Assembly: GCA_937862885.1 (NCBI GenBank)
Contig: CALMEE010000129.1
Location: forward strand, 1-64,000
Length of the DNA: 64,000 bases
Origin: an uncultured Planctomycetaceae bacterium
Lineage (GTDB): Bacteria; Planctomycetota; Planctomycetia; Pirellulales; Pirellulaceae
Reading direction: 5' to 3'
How positions within the stretch are numbered: position 1 is the stretch's first letter; each line of letters opens with the position of its first letter. Below the pieces are notes generated by a model that ran no database searches, was not told where the DNA came from, and saw only the letters and a program-made list of their open reading frames with translations. Of this stretch, positions 1 to 6,700 are shown piece by piece. Both the position numbers and the translations under genes were made by a program.

Positions 1-374
1 CGACCAAGACCAAAACCACCAAGGCCACGACGACCGCACGTAACGCCAAGAAGGCGACCAAGGCACAAACAGCCAAGGCCGCGACGAAGAACACACCTGT
101 GGCCAAACGCGACGCCAAGGAATCGAAACCCGATGGCAAGAAGATCAGCCAGATCGAAGCCGCGATCATCGTCCTCGGCAAATCGAAAGACGCCATGAAT
201 TGCAAAGCGATGGTCGAGGCGATGCAGGTCGCGGGATTGTGGTCGAGCCAGAAAGGCGCGACGCCCGACGCGACGCTCTACGCCTCGATCCTGCGGGAGA
301 TTAACGCCAAGGGCAAAGACGCCCGATTCCGCAAGACCGAACGTGGCAATTTCACGCTGGCGAGCCGCAAGTAG
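1..374 (+). CDS. HARE-HTH domain protein, 5' end outside window
   Basis: The frame is open from the first bases of the window, so the start lies upstream. About 30 visible residues are a lysine/alanine/threonine-rich, probably disordered and nucleic-acid-binding tail. The last 75 or so residues match the HARE-HTH winged-helix pattern: a leading helix with IEAAIIVLG, a middle part ending in a helix around TLYASILREI, and a final basic wing ending RGNFTL. HARE-HTH modules are proposed to bind DNA and occur with restriction-type enzymes and in mobile elements. A GTG at 99 could be an internal start, but the same composition continues upstream of it, which argues against it. The gene is GC-rich (37 of the first 60 bases) compared with the chromosome further right, which fits the adjoining integrated element. 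Its exact role is unknown. Confidence 0.7.
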   Translation, partial: TKTKTTKATTTARNAKKATKAQTAKAATKNTPVAKRDAKESKPDGKKISQIEAAIIVLGKSKDAMNCKAMVEAMQVAGLWSSQKGATPDATLYASILREINAKGKDARFRKTERGNFTLASRK

Positions 375-417
375 ACAGCGGGGTGAAGTTCGGCCCTAAA
401 CTCAGCCTGCAAAGCGG

Positions 418-432
418 GAATGAAATTCATTC
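418..432. repeat. short perfect inverted repeat
   Basis: GAATGAA, one central A, then TTCATTC form a perfect 7-bp inverted repeat between the convergent ends of the HARE-HTH and DUF6398-like genes. It lacks a T-run and is too weak for a confident terminator; it may be a protein-binding site or chance. Confidence 0.3.
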
Positions 433-436
433 ATTG

Positions 437-958
437 TCATTCTCTCGTTTGTGGCCGATCCGGGATGTACGGAATCACTCCCTTTTGCAGCGCCTCTTCC
501 TGAATCTCACGTTTGAGAAATCGAGCATCCACAATGAATCCGTTCACCTGAATCATCCAGACCAACGGGTTGTCATCCAACTTGCTTCGCAGGGACCAAT
601 TCGGGTCCATTGGGCGGATCTTGAACATCTTTCGGATCAGCATCGACTTGCCTTGACCAGTGCTCTCGCCGACGCCGAACGCTTTGTCAATAGCAGTCAA
701 CTTCATATGAGGCGACTGGTTGCGGTCGTCCAGAAAATTGACCCAGCCAATCGTTCGCACGATTCCGCTTGCCCAGGTGTTTGGCCGGCCGCTCACCAGT
801 GGTGAGGGGCGCTTGCGAGCCAACTTATCCGTGAGGCGGCGGCAGAGTTCCGCATACTCGTCGTTCAGGTGCTCTCGGCAGAAGGCGTCCACCAACCCGG
901 TGATCTCCTCTATGGCCTGCTGCTGTTTGTTCTCGGTAACCGAATTCCGCTTTGCCAT
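437..958 (-). CDS. DUF6398-like protein
   Basis: This encodes about 173 residues. A central region (FCREHLNDEYAELCRRL, then KLARKRPSPL, TWASGIV and WVNFLDDRNQSPH) matches what I recall of DUF6398, a small domain of unknown function found near mobile elements and pRiA4b ORF-3-like proteins. The part after it (AFGVGESTGQGKSMLIRKMFKI) reads as a helix-turn-helix, so DNA binding is plausible. An ATG at 979 would add seven residues; I prefer the ATG at 958 because GGAGG lies 14 bases before it, although that spacing is long. The gene is convergent with the HARE-HTH gene and runs against the integrase block, and it shares the high GC of the element. Its function is not known. Confidence 0.65.
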   Translation of the reverse strand: MAKRNSVTENKQQQAIEEITGLVDAFCREHLNDEYAELCRRLTDKLARKRPSPLVSGRPNTWASGIVRTIGWVNFLDDRNQSPHMKLTAIDKAFGVGESTGQGKSMLIRKMFKIRPMDPNWSLRSKLDDNPLVWMIQVNGFIVDARFLKREIQEEALQKGVIPYIPDRPQTRE

Positions 959-979
959 GGAAATCTCTTGTTCCTCCAT

Positions 980-1308
980 TCCTCGCTGTTTTTGTCATCG
1001 CACTGGAACAGGCCAGTTCTCCTGTCAATTGCAAGTACACAGGATCTTCATCAGTTTACCTGCCGCAGGCATCACCGCAAATCCCCGCTCCCTCCACTTC
1101 AAACGAAGCCCGAATCGCATTGCGATGCAACTCGGTGCAATCGAGGAAAAACGTCGAAAAATAATGCTCCGCTTCGCCATACTTGGAAGCAACCGGGTAG
1201 CTCTAACGATAGGGGCATATGCAATGGCATGAAACTTCCGGAATTTGATTGAGATTGCCGATCAATCGCGCCATGATCTGGCATAGGTAACTGTGGGAGG
1301 AACAGGAG
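980..1308. other. intergenic region between divergent element genes
   Basis: This 330-base stretch separates the leftward DUF6398-like gene from the rightward excisionase-like gene, so it should carry divergent promoters. I see no strong -35/-10 pair, RNA gene or long repeat. GGAGG at 1296-1300 is the ribosome-binding site of the next gene. Confidence 0.4.
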
Positions 1309-1530
1309 ATGAAGATAAAATACGGAGATTGTGAAATGCAAACCGCGAATACGGCCTGTCTGCTTCGACCGCGTGAGGCAGCGGAGTGGCTCAAGATCAG
1401 CGAGCGAAGCTTATGGTCGCTCACCCAGAGTAATGAAATTCCCTCCGTCCGAATAGGACGCAGCGTCCGCTATGAGCTTGCCGACTTGATTGCCTTCGTT
1501 GAGTCCCGAAAGAACGGAATGGGTCAATGA
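1309..1530 (+). CDS. excisionase-like HTH DNA-binding protein
   Basis: This 73-residue protein has the MerR/excisionase-type winged helix: LLRPREAAEWLKISERSLWSLTQ is the helix-turn-helix and IPSVRIGRSVRYELADLIAFVES is the wing and following helix. Proteins of this family bend DNA at attachment sites for excisive recombination, or act as element repressors. GGAGG lies eight bases before the ATG; an internal ATG at 1336 is also preceded by GGAG and cannot be excluded. The stop overlaps the ATG of the primase-helicase gene (ATGA), so the two are translationally coupled. With an integrase 2.3 kb downstream in the same direction, a directionality-factor role is a reasonable inference. Confidence 0.8.
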   Translation: MKIKYGDCEMQTANTACLLRPREAAEWLKISERSLWSLTQSNEIPSVRIGRSVRYELADLIAFVESRKNGMGQ

Positions 1531-3515
1531 ACGCATTGCTTGAGGCGGCTTTACAGTACGCCGACCTGGGTTATTCGGTGTTCCCCTGCAAGGACGCTTT
1601 GCAGCCGGCGCCTCTAACGCGGCGTGGTTTTAAAGATTCCACGACCGATCCCGAGCAAATCGCAGCGTGGTGGCATCAATTCCCGACAGCATGCATTGGA
1701 TTGGCGACCACTGGCTTGTTGGTAGTGGATGTCGATGGACCGGCCAACCCCTGGTTGACGAAGGAGCGGGCACTCGAGTTGTCGCAAGCACCGGCAGCCC
1801 GAACGCCAAGAGGTGGTTGGCACTACGTTTTCCGTAGGCCGATTGGGGTTTCATGGCGTTGTTCCGTCGGTCGCGTTGCGCCGAAAGTCGATATCCGTAC
1901 CGATGGCGGCTACATCGTGGTGGCGCCCTCACGGCGACCAGACGGCGTGTATCGCTGGATCACGGGTATGGAGTTGGACATCACGCCAGAGCGACTGGCC
2001 GAGCCACCAGCTTGGTTGGCCAGCATTATTGACGGATTATTTAAGGCATCGCCACCGACTTCGCACAAGGGCGAGCCGATGACGATGGAAGCGGCAGTGG
2101 CAAACCCGATCCCCAACGGTCAACGCAACGCCACCCTGGCGCGGTTGGCGGGCACAATGCGTCGGGCTGGGATGAGTCAGGCCGAGATCTCCTCGGCCAT
2201 TCACTGCACCAACAACAATCGGTGTGTTCCACCGTTATCGCCGACAGAGGTCGAGCGTATTGCGGCCAGCATTGCGCGGTACGAGCCGGACGCCATCAAC
2301 GTCGCGCTGATCGAAAATCACTGGGCTCAAATGCACAGCCCGGCAGCGGACAACGCCAGCAACGTGATCTGGTTTTCAGACATTGAACCGGTGGACGTCG
2401 AGTGGCTTTGGCCTGCACGCATCCCAGCCAGTCGGATCTCGTTGCTTGTTGGCCTACCGGGAAAGGGTAAGAGCCTGGTCACCCTCGATGCGGCCGCTCG
2501 GGTGTCTACAGGCACGCCTTGGCCAGATGGTGCCCCCTGTCCGCAAGGTTCAGCGATCCTGATCACGGCTGAAGACAATCCCAATGACACGATTCGACCA
2601 CGGCTCGATGCGGCAGGTGCCGACGTTATTCGCGTGGGGTTGCTTTCAATGAACCTATACCGAGATACCAGCGGTCGCCCGATAGAGTCGCCATTCACGT
2701 TGGCCGATGTTGCCGAGCTCGAAAATGAGTTGTCGCGCCTAGCCGATTGCAGGCTGGTCGTCATCGATCCCGTCGGTTCGTTTCTGGGTGGCAGCACTGA
2801 CGCCCATCGCGACAACGAGGTTCGCGCGGTGTTGGCTCCCGTTGCGGCGCTGGCCGAGAAATACGGCCCGGCTGTGGTCGTGGTCGCGCATCGACGCAAG
2901 GGAGCGGGAACTCTGGCCGATGACCTGGCGCTGGGAAGCCGCGCCTTCACCGGTCTGGCTCGCGCCGTATGGCATGTCACCCCTGATCCCGACGACAAAG
3001 CGCGGAGGCTGTTGTTGCCTGGCAAAAACAATCTCGCTCCGGAAGGACATGGACTGGCTTTCACGATCTGGGGCAAGCCGCCGGCTCTGAATTGGGAGAA
3101 TGGCCCGGTGCTGATGAATGCTGACGATTGTCTAGCAGCAGAGTGCAAGGCTTCGAAACCCGGTCCCAAAGCTGAGGCTCGACAAAATGCGGTCGCATGG
3201 CTCCGAAAGGCGCTTTCCGCGTCGCCACGCCCAACTAAGGAACTCATCGATGAAGCGCGCGAGGCGGCATGTATCGCTCCTGCCACGTTGCGCCGAGCGC
3301 GAGAAGAGCTGCGAGTTGAAGCCTATCGGGAGCAGGTACCAGGCCCATGGTTCTGGCGACTGCCTCAAGGCGCTCAATTTGAGTCGGTCGCTTCTAAAGA
3401 TCGTGAATCTGAGCATCTTGAGCATCTTGCGGAGGAGCGGGAAACGACTGAGGTGACCAAGCTGTGCAGGGGTGAGACCGTTAAAGATGTTCAGATTTCG
3501 GAGGTGGCTTTGTGA
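1527..3515 (+). CDS. bifunctional primase-polymerase / RepA-like helicase
   Basis: This 662-residue protein fuses two replication domains. Residues 1 to about 190 are a prim-pol domain (AEP superfamily) with the acidic metal-binding motif VVDVDG near residue 68 and the later TDGGYIVVAPS motif. Residues about 280-520 are an AAA_25/RepA-type hexameric helicase domain with Walker A GLPGKGKS near 309, Walker B LVVIDP near 409, and VVVVAHRRKG followed by a glycine/serine-rich loop. The C-terminal 130 residues include a possible winged helix. Such proteins prime and unwind DNA for autonomous replication of plasmids, integrative elements and phage satellites. The gene overlaps its neighbours on both sides (ATGA at the start, GTGA at the end), giving a three-gene coupled unit. 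A tandem GAGCATCTT near the end gives a repeated EHL. Confidence 0.88.
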   Translation: MNALLEAALQYADLGYSVFPCKDALQPAPLTRRGFKDSTTDPEQIAAWWHQFPTACIGLATTGLLVVDVDGPANPWLTKERALELSQAPAARTPRGGWHYVFRRPIGVSWRCSVGRVAPKVDIRTDGGYIVVAPSRRPDGVYRWITGMELDITPERLAEPPAWLASIIDGLFKASPPTSHKGEPMTMEAAVANPIPNGQRNATLARLAGTMRRAGMSQAEISSAIHCTNNNRCVPPLSPTEVERIAASIARYEPDAINVALIENHWAQMHSPAADNASNVIWFSDIEPVDVEWLWPARIPASRISLLVGLPGKGKSLVTLDAAARVSTGTPWPDGAPCPQGSAILITAEDNPNDTIRPRLDAAGADVIRVGLLSMNLYRDTSGRPIESPFTLADVAELENELSRLADCRLVVIDPVGSFLGGSTDAHRDNEVRAVLAPVAALAEKYGPAVVVVAHRRKGAGTLADDLALGSRAFTGLARAVWHVTPDPDDKARRLLLPGKNNLAPEGHGLAFTIWGKPPALNWENGPVLMNADDCLAAECKASKPGPKAEARQNAVAWLRKALSASPRPTKELIDEAREAACIAPATLRRAREELRVEAYREQVPGPWFWRLPQGAQFESVASKDRESEHLEHLAEERETTEVTKLCRGETVKDVQISEVAL

Positions 3516-3790
3516 TTGACCGGACTTTACTCGCAACGATTGTCGCCAGCTCTTCGCTAGGCTGCATTTTGTGTGGTCGCGAGACCAAGCAAGTTGGAGT
3601 CTTCATACCGAATTGTGGTGTGGACTACGCCGTGCCTCAAGGGTGGCGTTTTGTTTACCGAATCTGCGAGGATCACTTCGCCGATTGGCCAGAAGTCACG
3701 ACGCGCGTGGAACGGAAAATTTGGAAACATCAACGGGGGATAGCCGCGAGGTTTTGCGGCTGGCTGGATGAGTCGGTGAAAAGCCGGTAG
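3512..3790 (+). CDS. small cysteine-containing protein of unknown function
   Basis: This 92-residue protein starts at a GTG that overlaps the stop of the primase-helicase gene (GTGA), so it is probably translated by re-initiation. It has a CILC pair near residues 18-21 and further single cysteines (PNCG, RICEDH, ARFCGW) that could make a zinc site, with a following CEDHF. I do not recognise a family. Its position between the replication and integrase genes suggests an element accessory protein. The coupled start is the main support that it is real. Confidence 0.55.
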   Translation: MIDRTLLATIVASSSLGCILCGRETKQVGVFIPNCGVDYAVPQGWRFVYRICEDHFADWPEVTTRVERKIWKHQRGIAARFCGWLDESVKSR

Positions 3791-3841
3791 TGTCAAATGT
3801 ATCGACCAGAACGGGCTTTGAAATTTTGAAGGGAAAAAAAC

Positions 3842-5155
3842 TTGGCAAGTACTACACAGACACCGAATGGCGGTTACCAGATTCAATTCGTCGGCGTTGA
3901 TAAGCGACGGCGAAGCGTGCGACTGGGAACTGTCAAACCAAAGTTGGTTGAGATGGTCAAATTGCGGATCGAACAGATGGTGGCCAACCAAAAGGCAGGG
4001 GTGTTGTACGACGCGGAACTGACCCAGTGGGTCAACGGGTTGGCTGATACACTACACGACAAACTGGCTCGCGTCGGTTTGGTTGAGCCGCGGCAGGCTC
4101 GCAAGGTAGTTGGCCTCAAGCAGTTTCTGGATGATTTCGTCTTGCGGCGAACCGATGTGAAACCAGCAACTCGAGAAGTCTGGAAACAGCCAATTCGCAA
4201 TTTGATCGGGCACTTCGGACCCGAGCGAGACATTTCGACGATCCACGAGGCGGACGCTCTCGACTTCCGGCAATCCCTGGTTGACTCCAAGCTCGCACCG
4301 GCCACGATCGCCAAGAGGCTGCAATTCGCCAGAACATTCTTTCACGATGCTCGTCGCAGGAAGTTGATCCCCAGCAATCCATTTGCGGAGGTATCAGCGA
4401 AGTCAGTTGTTAGGCTTGACCAGCGACGATTTGTGACCCAGGCGGAGACGGCGAGCCTGTTAGAGGCATGTCCGAACCACGATTGGCGTACCATCATTAC
4501 TTTGGCCCGTTACGGTGGTCTACGTTGCCCGTCCGAAGTGCTCTCGCTGCGGTGGCAGGACATTGATTGGGATAAACGGCGAATCAACGTCCCCTCGCCC
4601 AAGACAGCCCATCATGGCAAAGAGAGCCGGATCATTCCGTTGTTCCCCGAGCTGCAAGCCACATTGGAGGAGGCTTGGGAACGCGCACTCGAGGGAGCGG
4701 TCTATGTGGTGGATGAACGTTACCGCAAGTCTTCCAATGCCTCGACCGGGTGGCGCAACTGCAATCTGAGAACAACCTTTGAGAAGATCATCAAACGAGC
4801 CGGTCTTCAGCCTTGGCCAAAGCTGTTTCATGCCCTGCGTTCCAGTCGAGAGACCGAGTTGGCACAGGAATTTCCGATCCACGTCGTTACCGGTTGGCTG
4901 GGGAATACTCCGACGATTGCGATGCGACATTATTTGCTGACGACCGATAGCGACTTCGAACGCGCGACAACCGCGAAAGGATCGTCAGAAAAAGCGGTGC
5001 AGAATCCGGTGCAGCAAGCTCCAGAAACTAGACGCAATCCCTCGCAGCAGTCACTAGAGAAGTGCGAAATTTCCAAAGAAAACGGCACGTTGCAACATGG
5101 TGCAACATGGTGCAACATGCCGCAGCGGAGACGACAGGATTCGAACCTGCGGTAG
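3842..5155 (+). CDS. tyrosine recombinase (integrase)
   Basis: This 437-residue site-specific recombinase has an SAM-like core-binding domain (about 95-185) and a C-terminal catalytic domain. The visible catalytic set is Arg in ARYGGLRCPSE (about 227), Lys in SPKTAHHGK (about 255), HALRSS for the HxxR box (about 330), a Trp at the second His position (TGWLGNT), and the nucleophilic Tyr in MRHYL (about 364). The likely start is TTG at 3842 with AAGGG seven bases before it. The last ten codons, ending RRRQDSNLR, are the antisense of the 3' end of the tRNA-Ser gene, a classic sign of an integrase that recombines at that tRNA. It drives integration and, with the HTH protein, excision of the element. 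Confidence 0.93.
   Translation: MASTTQTPNGGYQIQFVGVDKRRRSVRLGTVKPKLVEMVKLRIEQMVANQKAGVLYDAELTQWVNGLADTLHDKLARVGLVEPRQARKVVGLKQFLDDFVLRRTDVKPATREVWKQPIRNLIGHFGPERDISTIHEADALDFRQSLVDSKLAPATIAKRLQFARTFFHDARRRKLIPSNPFAEVSAKSVVRLDQRRFVTQAETASLLEACPNHDWRTIITLARYGGLRCPSEVLSLRWQDIDWDKRRINVPSPKTAHHGKESRIIPLFPELQATLEEAWERALEGAVYVVDERYRKSSNASTGWRNCNLRTTFEKIIKRAGLQPWPKLFHALRSSRETELAQEFPIHVVTGWLGNTPTIAMRHYLLTTDSDFERATTAKGSSEKAVQNPVQQAPETRRNPSQQSLEKCEISKENGTLQHGATWCNMPQRRRQDSNLR
5091..5120 (+). repeat. three tandem 10-bp repeats near the attachment site
   Basis: TGCAACATGG occurs at 5091-5100 and 5101-5110, followed by TGCAACATGC at 5111-5120, ending six bases before the tRNA-Ser 3' end. They lie inside the last codons of the integrase gene (LQHGATWCNM). 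Perfectly phased decamers next to a recombination site could be arm-type integrase or excisionase sites; this is inference. Confidence 0.6.
5126..5155. other. probable attachment site core (tRNA-Ser 3' end)
   Basis: The integrase reading frame runs to 5155 inside the tRNA-Ser gene. Integrases commonly recombine at tRNA 3' ends and rebuild the tRNA on insertion. I found no second copy of this 3' segment by eye between 1 and 3800, so the other junction probably lies left of the window. Confidence 0.6.
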
Positions 5156-5214
5156 GGTTTGACCCCTACGCCGATTTAGCAAACCGGTGCTTTCGACCAC
5201 TCAGCCACGTCTCC
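5126..5214 (-). tRNA. tRNA-Ser(GCU)
   Basis: Read on the minus strand this folds as a class II tRNA: acceptor GGAGACG with CGTCTCC, anticodon stem CCGGT/ATCGG around loop TTGCTAA giving anticodon GCU, a long variable arm with TAGGG/CCCTA, and T-arm GCAGG-TTCGAAT-CCTGT. The discriminator base is G. No CCA is encoded. The 3' 30 bases are shared, in antisense, with the end of the integrase gene and form the likely attB core. Confidence 0.95.
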
Positions 5215-5227
5215 AATTCACTGCGTT

Positions 5228-5256
5228 ATTGTGCCCGAAAAGGAAAATCCGATCAA
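5228..5256 (-). promoter_or_regulatory. possible sigma-70 promoter of tRNA-Ser
   Basis: On the minus strand TTGATC and CACAAT are separated by exactly 17 bases, and the -10 box ends 13 bases before the tRNA 5' end. Each box matches the consensus at four of six positions. Confidence 0.4.
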
Positions 5257-6340
5257 GTCATTCTTGAGAATAAAGGTCAAAAAACACTGCTATCCATCCC
5301 CTGAGCATTGAACCTCATGTACATTCGCCGCATGCCATTACCCGTAAATTTTTGCTATTCTCCCTGATACACTCCGTGAATCAACTTTTCTCTGCACACG
5401 AACTTTGACAGTACAATACTAGTACAGGTTCATTTCTGTTTGTAGGTATTCGTCTTTCAAACACAACTCAAGCGGCGAAATATAGACCTAGAACTGTCAA
5501 AAAGTATTACTCGGATTAAGCGCAGTGTTTCTCTTGGAGCGACGCAATACAACCAGCAAGCACGTGCGTGCGAGCCTGAAGTCATTTCAAAATTAATTGC
5601 ATCGAAATGCGAGTCGAAAGATCGAGCAAACCCTCACAAGTTTAATTTGATGATGGTTTTCTTTTTCTCAGCTCCCCGAAAAATGTACAAAATCGGGAAC
5701 CTTGACCTCACTACGATGTCCTTGGATTGTGAACGCCCGATCAAAACAACACACGATTTTGTGGAATTAACGGATTGGCCGCAGTCGTTCCGCCTCCTGT
5801 CCGCGTTTTCCTGGACGGAATTCGATGGGTCAAGTAACGCTTGACCCTGACAAAAAATGTTGGATAATAAGCCGGAATTCAATCGGAGCCAAATGATTAC
5901 TTTCAATCGCTCGAAAATCTTAGGGAACGCGAAAGTCAATTGAAGCTGAATTGGTGAAAGCATCGAGGCAACCTCGTTTAGGAAAATCCCTGAGAGACGC
6001 GTTTCGAAAGTAGAATTCAGAACGAACTGTATCAGCACAATGGTGTCCGGTAGTTATGATCGGTGCCTAGTCGAACGTTGCGTGGAAACTTGCATTTGGC
6101 CAATTTTTCCGGTTGAATTCACTCGCCTAAGGAATAGTAGGAATATTTCTGCGTTAATAGGATCCGGTGCAGGCGTTGTTCCCCTAATGGGTTGCACGGA
6201 ATCGGTTGATGGTACCTGTTCCGCTGAAAATGAATGCCTGGCGTTGGATAAATTGGGGCAGCGGTGAGCCGCGATGGCGTTCTGCGTTTTGGCGAAACAA
6301 TGAATTAGTTGCCCTGGTTGCACGATGAGTTGGAGATAGT
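5257..6340. other. 1.1-kb region without convincing genes
   Basis: Between the two tRNA genes only short, unconvincing open frames occur on either strand, with no family-like motifs or good ribosome-binding sites. The composition is AT-richer than the element to the left. It may be decayed DNA, or hold an unrecognised small RNA. I see no hairpin followed by a T-run. Confidence 0.4.
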
Positions 6341-6346
6341 CGATTT

Positions 6347-6420
6347 GGCGGCGTAGCTCAGTTGGTTAGAGCAGCGGAATCATAATCCGCGTGTCGGGGG
6401 TTCGAATCCCTCCGCCGCTA
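6347..6420 (+). tRNA. tRNA-Met(CAU), elongator type
   Basis: The sequence folds as a complete cloverleaf: acceptor GGCGGCG with CGCCGCT, D-arm AGCTCAGTTGGTTAGAGC, anticodon stem GCGGA/TCCGC around ATCATAA giving anticodon CAU, and T-arm GGGGG-TTCGAAT-CCCTC. The discriminator is A and no CCA is encoded. Position 1:72 is a G:U pair, unlike the unpaired C:A of initiator tRNA. An Ile2 (lysidine-modified CAU) identity is possible but the body resembles elongator Met. Confidence 0.93.
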
Positions 6421-6567
6421 TTCTTAGGTTTAGTCTCGTGGCAACGTCCAAGACAAAGGATCTGATTTCGAACGAAGCCACATTCAGCGTTCCTAAAATA
6501 GCCCATCCGCTTCAATCTAGTTACCGGACCTTCTAGTTTACCGGTCATTGTAGCCGTTCGCCTCTTA

Positions 6568-6601
6568 GTACTGGAGAAACGAACGTACTGGAGAGACGAA
6601 T
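6568..6601. repeat. 17-bp imperfect tandem repeat
   Basis: GTACTGGAGAAACGAAC at 6568-6584 is followed directly by GTACTGGAGAGACGAAT at 6585-6601, identical at 15 of 17 positions. It sits in the gap downstream of the DUF1598-like gene and may be a binding site or slippage product. Confidence 0.6.
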
Positions 6602-6700
6602 ATCGCTCATCTTTTCAGGGAGAATGCAAGTTACTGTGCTCGAACGAAATTGGGCATTCAACGGCGCTCGCATTCAAACAGCAACTCGAGCTCGCTACGC

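Noticed and set aside
2327-3286. Long minus-strand open frame of 319 codons
   Set aside because: It lies fully inside the prim-pol/helicase gene, is rich in Ser/Arg/Ala as expected for an antisense shadow, and has no motif.
5634-6038. 134-codon minus-strand frame in the gene-poor block
   Set aside because: No motif, no ribosome-binding site; amino-acid pattern looks random.
6347-6420. Initiator tRNA-Met
   Set aside because: Position 1:72 is a G:U pair and the body resembles elongator Met, not the C:A mismatch of initiator tRNA.
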